Shown here piece after piece: positions 6,665-12,967 of a DNA stretch of 17,598 nucleotides. Each line of letters starts with the position of its first letter. Positions within the stretch are counted from its first letter, which is position 1. The translations under genes and the position numbers were made by a program. Under the pieces are notes generated by a model that did no database searches, had not been told where the DNA came from, and was given only the letters and a program-made list of their open reading frames with translations. This DNA is from SW-9-67-25 sp964623735 (GTDB lineage: Archaea; Halobacteriota; Halobacteria; Halobacteriales; Haloarculaceae), in contig CAZUVE010000046.1 in assembly GCA_964623735.1 (NCBI GenBank), positions 1 through 17,598 of the forward strand, given 5' to 3'.

Positions 6665-8403
6665 CGGTCGTCCCTCCAGTGGTCGGCCCGTTCGGGCGTC
6701 GCCGGGTTGATCCAGTAGCCCCCCTCGCCCGCGGCGATCTCTTCGCGGGTCGGCGCCCCCTGGAAGAACGTCCCCCGCACCCAGCCCATCGACTTCGGGT
6801 GTGTCTTCGAGATGCCCCAGAACGACTTCAGACACGAGATGAAGTACAGCGGGACGAAGTCGGCGTCGACCGGGTTGCCGCGGATTTCGGCGTAGGGGAG
6901 TTCGCCGACGTGTTGGGCCCGCTCGACGATGTAGCGGTGTTCCGGGTGCTCGAAGAGAAAGGCTGCGACGGTGTCGTCGCCGTCCCACCCCGAGAGGTCG
7001 GCCGCGAGTTGCTGGACCTGGTAGGCGATGTCGACGGGCCGGCTGTACTCCTCGTAGTCGTGTTCGCCCCGGATGCCCAGCCGCGGTTCCTCGTTCTCGA
7101 TCGACCGGTACCAGAAGAACTCCCGCGCACCGGGGCGGCTCGTGTCGATGTCCAGCGCCCACTGGTACGACGACGAGAGGAGCGCGCGTAGCTCGGAGAC
7201 CGACATATCCGGCGTGAGGTCGCTCCGCTCGGTGGTCCGGAGTGACGCCTCGAGTCCCTCGCACGCCCCGGGGTGGACGTCCAGCAACAGCGAGTGAAGC
7301 GTCTCCTGTGTCTCGACCTCCAGTTCCGCCTCGGCCCACGCACAGAGCCGTGCCCACAGCGACTCCCCGGCCGCCGGAGGATCGCTCTCGACGCCGCGTT
7401 CCGCGGCGAGGTCGTCGACCTTGCGCCCGATCCGGTCCAGGCCGCCGGCGATCGTGTTCTTCGAGAGGAAGTACGGGCCCGTGTCGCTCTCGTCGTCCTC
7501 GAACCACCGGATTGCACGGGCCAGCACCTCGGAGAACCGCTCTAAGTCGTCCGCGGTCGGGTCGGTAGTCTTGACCCTGGCGAGGGCGATCTCGCGGGCC
7601 CGGAGCCACGCGTTGATCTGGCGGGGGTGGTTGATGACGTACATGATGATGCCGACGCCCGAGGAGTTTCCCGTCCCCATGTACCGCCTGATCTCCCGGT
7701 CGAGCGCGACGGCGTCCTCGCTCCGTGACTGGGCCATCTGTTCGGCCAGGTCGTATCCGAACACCCGCAACATGTAGGCACCGAGCATCTGTGCCGCGTA
7801 CGGGAACCCGAGCGGGTGGTCGCTGTCGACCGCCTGGAACATCTTCGTCCCGTTGAGTCCGTTGCCGTAGTAGCCCGACGAGCGCGTGAGATACCCCCCC
7901 TGTGCGAGGTGCTCGATGTCGGGCTGGTGGCCCGCGGCGAGCGAGTCGACGACGTGGTCGAAAAACCGCGAACTCCGGTTCGCGCGCGTCCACAGCAGGA
8001 CGTCGGTGTTCGCGCGCCCCTCCATCACGTGTGGCAGCTGTTCGAACTGGTCGTCCATGAGTTCGGGTGTCGCCTCGCCCTCGCAGAGAAACGCCCAGAG
8101 GTCCCACTCGGTCGCGATGATCCGGTCGGTGTTTTCCCCCTCGCTCGACGTCCGGGAGAAGACGCCGAAGGAAAACCGTCTCGTCGGGGCGTCGACGCGA
8201 TAGACGACCCGTCCGACGCCCTGCTCGTCCAGGTCGGTGCGGTTGATTCTGATCTCCCACTGTTCGTCGACCATCCGATCCATCAGCAGCCGGACGAAGC
8301 TCAACCGCGTCTGCTTGAGCGCCCCGAGCCGCTCGGGCCGCATGAGTTCCGAGGGCTCCCGGAGCTGGTGCAGCGTGGGCGTGTCTCCGTGCTCGAAGAC
8401 CAT
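6661..8403 (-). CDS. Conserved-looking 580-residue protein of unknown function
   Basis: I cannot name this protein. It is a 580-residue, probably soluble cytoplasmic protein, unusually rich in Trp, Tyr and Phe, with no signal peptide or membrane helix. Visible landmarks are YRVDAPTRRFSFGVFSR (68-84), ATEWDLWAFLCEGE (97-110), VLLWTRANRSSRFFDHVVDS (135-154), YLTRSSGYYGNG (171-182), GTGNSSGVG (243-251), NHPRQINAWLRARE (258-271) and MGWVRGTFFQGAP (539-551). The asymmetric distribution of Gly and aromatic residues suggests an enzyme with a long N-terminal beta-rich part and a helical middle. From memory, similar uncharacterised proteins occur in Proteobacteria next to DUF3726-type genes, matching the coupled neighbour here. 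Although the frame runs open to 8574, ATG 8403 is chosen because a TATA box lies about 31 bases before it. The stop overlaps the next gene as ATGA. Confidence 0.75.
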   Translation of the reverse strand: MVFEHGDTPTLHQLREPSELMRPERLGALKQTRLSFVRLLMDRMVDEQWEIRINRTDLDEQGVGRVVYRVDAPTRRFSFGVFSRTSSEGENTDRIIATEWDLWAFLCEGEATPELMDDQFEQLPHVMEGRANTDVLLWTRANRSSRFFDHVVDSLAAGHQPDIEHLAQGGYLTRSSGYYGNGLNGTKMFQAVDSDHPLGFPYAAQMLGAYMLRVFGYDLAEQMAQSRSEDAVALDREIRRYMGTGNSSGVGIIMYVINHPRQINAWLRAREIALARVKTTDPTADDLERFSEVLARAIRWFEDDESDTGPYFLSKNTIAGGLDRIGRKVDDLAAERGVESDPPAAGESLWARLCAWAEAELEVETQETLHSLLLDVHPGACEGLEASLRTTERSDLTPDMSVSELRALLSSSYQWALDIDTSRPGAREFFWYRSIENEEPRLGIRGEHDYEEYSRPVDIAYQVQQLAADLSGWDGDDTVAAFLFEHPEHRYIVERAQHVGELPYAEIRGNPVDADFVPLYFISCLKSFWGISKTHPKSMGWVRGTFFQGAPTREEIAAGEGGYWINPATPERADHWRDDR

Positions 8404-8674
8404 TACGTAGAATCCTGTCGCGTTTCGGGAGTATAAATGGTGGTACCGTCCGGAACACCCGTGACGGGAGCCGGTCCTCGGTACGGTCGGAGCTGTTCGC
8501 GGGAGCGTCTGCGTTCGCCTGTCGGCGATAGCTTCGCGGGGGGAGTCGCCACTCCGGGTACCGACAGTGCTCACGCGCGGACAGCCGACAGCGTATCATA
8601 GTGATTGCTGTAACGTTTGGTCCGACCGCATGACGGCGTGCGGTCGATCCGGCACTGACTTGCAGCAATCACTA
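8404..8674. other. Intergenic region between the cyclodeaminase-family gene and the 580-residue gene
   Basis: These 271 bases hold a TATA box (minus strand TTTATA, 8432-8437) about 31 bases before ATG 8403, and a MITE-like hairpin at 8599-8674. The part from about 8440 to 8595 is GC-rich, reads open on the minus strand in frame with the 580-residue gene, and shows no start signal or other structure I can support. Confidence 0.55.
8599..8674. mobile_element. 76-bp MITE-like element with 12-bp terminal inverted repeats
   Basis: The left end TAGTGATTGCTG (8599-8610) is repeated perfectly and inverted at the right end (8663-8674). Both ends are flanked by the trinucleotide TCA (8596-8598 and 8675-8677), consistent with a 3-bp target duplication of TNA type as made by some IS5-family elements. 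Inside, CGACCGCA (8623-8630) and TGCGGTCG (8639-8646) form a second inverted repeat, so the whole element can fold into one long interrupted hairpin. There is no room for a transposase. The right-hand TCA is also the complement of the stop codon of the upstream gene on the minus strand, so the hairpin lies immediately after that gene and could act in 3'-end formation. Confidence 0.6.
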
Positions 8675-9787
8675 TCAGTACGGCTTGTCGAAGTACGGTT
8701 CGGAGAACAGCCGCAGCGTCTGGCCGACGTTCTCCTCGCTGGCCCGTTCGTAGACGCGACTCGTCCAGGCGACGTCCTCCATGGGCAGTCCCGGCGAGTA
8801 GAAGATGGACCGCCCCGTCGTCGACCCGGTGTCGACACCCGCGACGACCTCGTGTAGCGCCCGCAGGTCCGACCGTTCGATGTCGAGTCCGACGCCGTAA
8901 TCGACGGCCGCGCCCACTGCGTTCATGATCTGCCAGTCCATCGTCTCGGCGAACTCCAGCGTGTTCTGCGGGATGTCACAGAACACCCGGTCGGCGTCGA
9001 ACGCCTCCAGTGACATCCGCAGGTCCCCCAGCGGGACGACCAGCGAGTCGTCCGCGAGCCACGACCCCTCGATCTGGGGCGGCGGGCTCGCAGTCGTCGC
9101 GACGACGGTCACGTCGGATTCCTCGACTGCCTCCTGCGGGGCGTCCATGGCCGTCACCCCCGCAGTCACGTCGTCGGCCATCCTCGCCTCGAACGCCTCT
9201 GCCTTCGCCAGGTCCGGGTGGTAGATCCGGATCTCCTCGAGCGAGTCGAGCGCGGCGTCGAGTCCGAGCGCCGAGGTCTGGCCGACCACGCCGGGGCCGA
9301 ATACCGTCGCCGTCGTCGCCCGGTCGCCCTGGATCTGCTCGGCCCCGACCGCGGCCACGGCACCCGTCCGCATGGCGCTGGCGGCCTGGCCGTCGATCAG
9401 GCACACGGGCTGTCCGCTGTCGGGGTCGTTCAGCGTGATCGTGTGCAGCGACCGGGGGATTCCGCGCTCGCCCGGGTTGGTCGCGTTCGAGCCGTACCAC
9501 TTGATCCCCATGGTATGTATGTCGCCGCCGACGTAGGCCGGCATCGCGCTGAACCGCCGGTCCGGGCCGCCCGTCTCGACGCCCTCCGACTCCCTGAGGT
9601 CCCCCGGGAACGTTGTCACGTGCCCGTGGATGCTGTGTCCGGCGTCGCCCATTATAACGCGGTTCTGGTCGTAGAGGTCGAAGACGTACTCCATCGTCTC
9701 CACGCACTGGTCCATGTCGGTCACACCGGCGTCGATTGCGTCTTCCTGCGACAGGAAGCGCAGTTCGACTGGTTGACTCTCGGGCAT
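8675..9787 (-). CDS. Ornithine cyclodeaminase/mu-crystallin family protein
   Basis: This 370-residue protein has the family layout. The N-terminal dimerisation and substrate part has K96 in MGIKWYG and R140 in SAMRTGAVAAV (137-147). The central Rossmann segment VFGPGVVGQ lies at 162-170, and a later ATTASPPP marks the end of the nucleotide-binding fold. Members use NAD(P)H on cyclic imines, ketimines or amino acids: ornithine cyclodeaminase, alanine dehydrogenase, pyrroline-2-carboxylate or ketimine reductase. The protein is longer than the usual 310-330 residues, mainly in the N-terminal half, so the exact reaction is open. ATG 9787 is chosen over longer forms because TATATA lies 27 bases upstream. 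The gene is divergent from the gene starting at 9949. Its stop codon abuts a MITE-like hairpin. It may act on imines related to those made by the DAO oxidase. Confidence 0.85.
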   Translation of the reverse strand: MPESQPVELRFLSQEDAIDAGVTDMDQCVETMEYVFDLYDQNRVIMGDAGHSIHGHVTTFPGDLRESEGVETGGPDRRFSAMPAYVGGDIHTMGIKWYGSNATNPGERGIPRSLHTITLNDPDSGQPVCLIDGQAASAMRTGAVAAVGAEQIQGDRATTATVFGPGVVGQTSALGLDAALDSLEEIRIYHPDLAKAEAFEARMADDVTAGVTAMDAPQEAVEESDVTVVATTASPPPQIEGSWLADDSLVVPLGDLRMSLEAFDADRVFCDIPQNTLEFAETMDWQIMNAVGAAVDYGVGLDIERSDLRALHEVVAGVDTGSTTGRSIFYSPGLPMEDVAWTSRVYERASEENVGQTLRLFSEPYFDKPY

Positions 9788-9810
9788 GGATGGTGCATCG
9801 CTATGACGAG

Positions 9811-9818
9811 TATATATT
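9811..9818 (-). promoter_or_regulatory. TATA box of the cyclodeaminase-family gene
   Basis: The run TATATATT at 9811-9818, read on the minus strand, is centred about 27 bases before ATG 9787 and predicts a leaderless transcript. It shares a 161-base divergent intergenic region with the promoter of the plus-strand gene at 9949, so the two may be co-controlled. Confidence 0.7.
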
Positions 9819-9918
9819 ATTTTGGGCGTTTCGTCGAAATCTGTGGACTCGCGTGCGGGAATAGCGAACAAAGGACCACAGCAGTCGGTGTGTCGCCGTC
9901 CGCAGTGTGTCGGAAGGA

Positions 9919-9925
9919 TTTATAC
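9919..9925 (+). promoter_or_regulatory. TATA box of the 186-residue gene
   Basis: TTTATAC at 9919-9925 is centred 27 bases before GTG 9949 and is preceded by the purine-rich stretch CGGAAGGA, a plausible BRE. The spacing decides the GTG start in favour of the ATG at 9907, which would lie upstream of the promoter. Confidence 0.65.
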
Positions 9926-9948
9926 TGCCGGAAACCCCACCACGATCA

Positions 9949-10509
9949 GTGACGGAGGATCGGACGGAGGTGCAGGTGATCCAGCCAAACATCGCCCCCG
10001 ACGAGACGCTGGCGGCGATGGAACTCGACGACGAGGTTGCCCTCGAGGCAGTCAGGGTAGTGGGCTATCCCAAGTTCCTGTTCGACTACCGCGCGGATCT
10101 CGAACGGAAGTTCATCTCCGACAGGGAGGTGGAGCTGTCGGTCACGGTCGACGCCCTGACCGGCGGGCGGTTCCGAAACGACATCTATCCCGACCTCGAG
10201 AGCCGGACCATCGCGCGGAACGCCCTTCTGGCGCCCCAGCTGGACCGCGACGCCGCGGCCGACAAGGCACGGTCCGTGATGCGACGGTACATCTCCTTTC
10301 ACTTCTCGACGTTCGTGATGGTCTCGAACCTGCCGCCCATGGAGATCACCCGCGAGGACCTCGTGTTCAACCTCTACTGGCTCGTTCCGAGCTGGACCGA
10401 GGGTGAGCAGGCCCGCGAGGTGGCGATTGTCGACAGCGTCTCCGGGGACGTCGTCGAGGAAGACGTCGAGCTCGACGCGGTCAAAGAACAACTCGTATCG
10501 GGGGAGTGA
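9949..10509 (+). CDS. 186-residue protein of unknown function
   Basis: I do not recognise the family. The product is 186 residues, acidic and without signal peptide or membrane helix. It shows two similar hairpin motifs, VDALTGG (67-73) and VDSVSGDV (161-168), each ending a beta-rich segment. The first is preceded by GYPKFLFDYRADLERKF (39-55) and the second by FNLYWLVPSW (140-149). Such V-D-x-x-[ST]-G turns recall PepSY-like repeats, but this is only a resemblance. Residues 84-117 look helical. GTG 9949 is the start because a TATA box lies 27 bases before it. It is divergent from the cyclodeaminase-family gene and precedes the small membrane proteins and the symporter on the same strand, which suggests, without proving, a role linked to that transport module. 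Confidence 0.7.
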   Translation: MTEDRTEVQVIQPNIAPDETLAAMELDDEVALEAVRVVGYPKFLFDYRADLERKFISDREVELSVTVDALTGGRFRNDIYPDLESRTIARNALLAPQLDRDAAADKARSVMRRYISFHFSTFVMVSNLPPMEITREDLVFNLYWLVPSWTEGEQAREVAIVDSVSGDVVEEDVELDAVKEQLVSGE

Positions 10510-10631
10510 CCGGTCGTGTCGGCGTGGTCCGGACTGCTGGTCGATCCAGACCAACCCCGGGGTACCACGACTCGCAAACGTTCCAACCGACCCTCCGAGG
10601 AGTGCCGTCGGATATTGCCGACAACCGGACC

Positions 10632-10638
10632 TATATAT
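10632..10638 (+). promoter_or_regulatory. TATA box of the 42-residue membrane-protein gene
   Basis: TATATAT at 10632-10638, preceded by ACCGGACC as a possible BRE, lies about 33 bases before ATG 10668. An imperfect palindrome, GTCGG-6-CCGAC (10607-10622), lies just upstream and could be an operator. The downstream sequence resembles the promoter at 10891: TATATGAT followed after 25-26 bases by an ATG preceded by ACGAG. Confidence 0.6.
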
Positions 10639-10667
10639 GATCGTACCCGAAAACGGGTCCACGAGAC

Positions 10668-10796
10668 ATGACAAGCGCTGTCATACTGCAGCTGGGTCCG
10701 TTCCTCGCCACAGGGGGAATCGTCATCGTGGCCACGATCCTGTTCGTGGTTCTCTGGCTGGCGAACAAGTACGAACAGCGACTGGCAAACCGCTGA
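10668..10796 (+). CDS. 42-residue single-span membrane protein
   Basis: ATG 10668 to TGA 10794-10796 encodes 42 residues: a short N-terminus (MTSAVILQLGPF), one strongly hydrophobic helix at about residues 13-33 (GGIVIVATILFVVLWL and neighbours), and a short charged end, NKYEQRLANR. A TATA box at proper distance supports expression. By the positive-inside rule the C-terminus, with K34, R38 and R42, should face the cytoplasm. The gene stands between the 186-residue gene and the second small membrane protein plus symporter, so it may be an accessory subunit or stabiliser of the transporter, by analogy with small partners of other SSS carriers. No family is recognised. Confidence 0.65.
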   Translation: MTSAVILQLGPFLATGGIVIVATILFVVLWLANKYEQRLANR

Positions 10797-10890
10797 ACGC
10801 GGATTCCGACGGAGTACGCGGGGAGGAGCCCGCCGGTTACTTGTCAGTCAGACTATAATTCTCGTCGGCCCGGCCGGTCGCTCCCCAATT

Positions 10891-10897
10891 TTTATAT
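10891..10897 (+). promoter_or_regulatory. TATA box of the small-subunit/symporter operon
   Basis: TTTATAT at 10891-10897 predicts transcription from about 10920. ATG 10926 at the usual near-leaderless distance opens only a 25-codon basic frame that ends at 11003. The likely first gene begins at ATG 10990 with a Shine-Dalgarno-like GGAGG about 7 bases before it. The transcript therefore has a leader of about 70 bases, possibly with an upstream open frame overlapping the gene start. Confidence 0.6.
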
Positions 10898-10989
10898 GAT
10901 ACTGTTCGTATGGTACCAACGAGTCATGGTAGCGAGAACCAGAGGTGTGTGTACAGGACTCGAACGGCGCGAAAAGAGGAGGGGTATCG

Positions 10990-11151
10990 ATGCCGTCGCC
11001 TGAGAGCTTCGCCGCGTTCATCGTCGTGAACGCCGTCGTCTGGCCGACGTTCTCGCTGGCGTACTACTACCTGTTCCAGCGCCGCGACGAGAACCTGATC
11101 GACTCGATGGAACAGACCAGCGGGGAAGTCGGCGCAGAGGCAGAGGGGTGA
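10990..11151 (+). CDS. 53-residue membrane protein, putative small partner of the symporter
   Basis: This 53-residue protein has one hydrophobic helix at about residues 7-29 (FAAFIVVNAVVWPTFSLAYY), followed by the positively charged FQRR and an acidic tail ending in EAEG. The ATG at 10990 has a GGAGG-like ribosome-binding site upstream, which selects it over ATG 10945 in the same frame. The gene ends six bases before the symporter start, and its last codons contain GAGGGGTGATC, which doubles as the symporter's Shine-Dalgarno sequence, so the two are translationally linked. Several SSS carriers are paired with small membrane proteins encoded just upstream (as in the YhdT-PanF and YjcH-ActP pairs), so a role as partner subunit is a reasonable inference. 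I do not recognise the sequence family. Confidence 0.75.
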   Translation: MPSPESFAAFIVVNAVVWPTFSLAYYYLFQRRDENLIDSMEQTSGEVGAEAEG

Positions 11152-11157
11152 TCAGGT

Positions 11158-12816
11158 GTGGTGAACTCAGTCATCCTCGGCGCGTTCGTGATCTACCTCA
11201 TCGCCGTGCTGGCGATCGGTGTCTGGGGTGCCTCGAAGACGGAAGACCAGGGCGACTACCTGCTCGGCGGGCGCGGGTTGAACGTCGTCTGGGCCGGCCT
11301 GAGCGAGCAGGCCAGCCTCTGGAGCGGCTGGCTGACCGTCGGGTTCCCGGGGTTCGTCTACAGCGCCGGGATCGGCGGCATGTGGTGGTTCTTCTGGTGT
11401 ATCCCGGGGAATCTTCTGGCCTGGGGCGTCGTGGCAAAGCGGCTCAACCGGTACTCCCGGCTGCTCAAGGCGCTGACACTGCCGGAGTTTCTGGGTGAGC
11501 GGTACGGCAAGCGGTACACGTCGGTGATCCTGCTGGCGGCCGCGGGCGCGGCGTACTTCTACTTCTTCTACGTCGGCGCCCAGATCCTCGCCGGACAGAG
11601 CGCGATCAACAACGGTCTCGGCCTGGGCGAGACGATCGGGTTCGCGCTCACCGTCGTGATCGTCGTCGGGTACACGCTGGCCGGCGGCTACCTCGCGGTG
11701 TCGCTGACCGACGTCATGCAGGGCATCCTGATGATGGTGTTCGCGCTGGCGGTGCCGCTCGCGACGATCGCACAGTTCGGCGGCTTCAGCAGCCTGATCA
11801 CCCAGTTCAACACGGCCACCGACGCCGCGATCAGTTCCTGGACGGCCGGCGAGACCGGCCTGGGACTGTGGCTGTCGATCTTCGCCCTGGTCGGGTTCGG
11901 GCTGCCGTTCCTCGCACAGCCACACGGCGTGGTCCGGTACATGAGCATGTCGAAGCCGTCCTCGATCGGGTACGGCATGCTCGTGATGTCGATCTTCCAG
12001 GTCATCGCCCTGGTCGGGATCCCGATCCTGGCCTTCGGCGGCATCCTGATGTTCCCCGAGTTGAGCAACGTCGACGCGCTCGCGCCCCAGATGATTACCG
12101 CCACGCTCCCGGGCTGGCTGGCCGGGATCCTCCTTGCGGGGATCGTCGCGGCCGTGATGAGTACGGCAGACTCGCAGTTGCTCGTGGTCGGGAGTACGAT
12201 CGGCGAGGACGTCTACAAGGGCGTCCTCGCACAGGACGCGTCCGACCGCAAGATCATGCTGGTCACGCGGGCCGCGGTGCTGGTCGCGGGGGCCATCGCC
12301 GCCGGCATCGCGTGGACGACCCCCGACACGGTCTTCACCGCGATCGCCTTCGCGTGGGGTGGCCTCGGGACGACGTTCATCGCGCCGCTGGTGCTCGGTC
12401 TGTGGTGGGACCGGGCCAACGGTGCCGGCGCAATCGCCGGGTTGACCATCGGGTTCTTCGGCGCTGCCGCCTGGAGCCAGTACCTCAGCGGCGGACCGGT
12501 GCTGGGCGGGACCGGCCTGTTCGACTACTACTTCGTCATGCCGGTGTTGATAGTCAGCTTTGCCGGGATGATCGTCGTCTCGCTGCTGACCGAGCCGCCC
12601 GAGGAGAAGGTCAAAGACGAACTGACCGAGATCTCGAAGCCGCTGGCCGCCGAACTGAGCCAGCCCGCGAGCGGTGCAGGCGCGCCCGGCCCGGCGGCGA
12701 CCGAGGGGACCGACGAGGTCCACGCCGTCACCCGGGAGAGCGTGGTCACCGAGTTCGTCAAGAAACAGTCCTTCGACGACCTGCCGTCCGCCTCCAGCAC
12801 GTCGACGTCTTCGTGA
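11158..12816 (+). CDS. Sodium:solute symporter (SSS family, PutP-like)
   Basis: This 552-residue membrane protein has about 12-13 hydrophobic segments and the SSS landmarks: GDYLLGGRGL near 32-41, ASLWSGWLTVGFPG (52-65), TLPEFLGERYGKRY (107-120), the signature AAVMSTADSQLLV (331-343) and GEDVYK (349-354). S336 and T337 fit the conserved Na2 site. The residue equivalent to PutP Asp55 appears to be Leu54, so sodium coordination may differ from PutP. About 50 C-terminal residues form a hydrophilic tail, rich in Ala, Gly, Ser and Thr. It imports a solute, such as an amino acid, betaine or carboxylate, with Na+; the substrate is unknown. Start GTG 11158 or the adjacent GTG 11161 follows a strong Shine-Dalgarno inside the preceding small gene. 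The gene is convergent with the MFS gene. Confidence 0.92.
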   Translation: MVNSVILGAFVIYLIAVLAIGVWGASKTEDQGDYLLGGRGLNVVWAGLSEQASLWSGWLTVGFPGFVYSAGIGGMWWFFWCIPGNLLAWGVVAKRLNRYSRLLKALTLPEFLGERYGKRYTSVILLAAAGAAYFYFFYVGAQILAGQSAINNGLGLGETIGFALTVVIVVGYTLAGGYLAVSLTDVMQGILMMVFALAVPLATIAQFGGFSSLITQFNTATDAAISSWTAGETGLGLWLSIFALVGFGLPFLAQPHGVVRYMSMSKPSSIGYGMLVMSIFQVIALVGIPILAFGGILMFPELSNVDALAPQMITATLPGWLAGILLAGIVAAVMSTADSQLLVVGSTIGEDVYKGVLAQDASDRKIMLVTRAAVLVAGAIAAGIAWTTPDTVFTAIAFAWGGLGTTFIAPLVLGLWWDRANGAGAIAGLTIGFFGAAAWSQYLSGGPVLGGTGLFDYYFVMPVLIVSFAGMIVVSLLTEPPEEKVKDELTEISKPLAAELSQPASGAGAPGPAATEGTDEVHAVTRESVVTEFVKKQSFDDLPSASSTSTSS

Positions 12817-12890
12817 CTGGAGACCGCCGGTCCGGGGGAGCGACGTCGTACGGAACGCGACACGGTTCCCGGGACCGGACGCGGGATTGT

Positions 12891-12967
12891 ACTGGTCGAC
12901 GGAGTCCCTGATAGATATTCGCCGGGTCGTGACGCGGCAAATTTTATCAACCGTTCCGTCGACCAGT
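12891..12967. repeat. 13-bp inverted repeat between convergent transporter genes
   Basis: ACTGGTCGACGGA at 12891-12903 is repeated perfectly in inverse orientation at 12955-12967, with a 51-base loop. The right arm lies in the last codons of the MFS gene; the left arm lies in the 130-base convergent gap. The loop contains the short T/A stretch AATTTTATC. It may help end both transcripts, or it may be a small duplication of the 3' end of the MFS gene. Confidence 0.5.

Noticed and set aside
5699..8668. A single 989-residue protein on the minus strand including the Ldh2-like part
   Set aside because: Upstream of ATG 6664 this frame is only the shadow of the 580-residue gene in another frame. 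The ATGA overlap shows two coupled genes, not a fusion.
9822..10406. Alternative plus-strand frame (194 residues) over the 186-residue gene
   Set aside because: It is Arg/Gly/Pro-rich shadow sequence, and the promoter at 9919 lies inside it; the frame beginning at GTG 9949 has normal acidic haloarchaeal composition.
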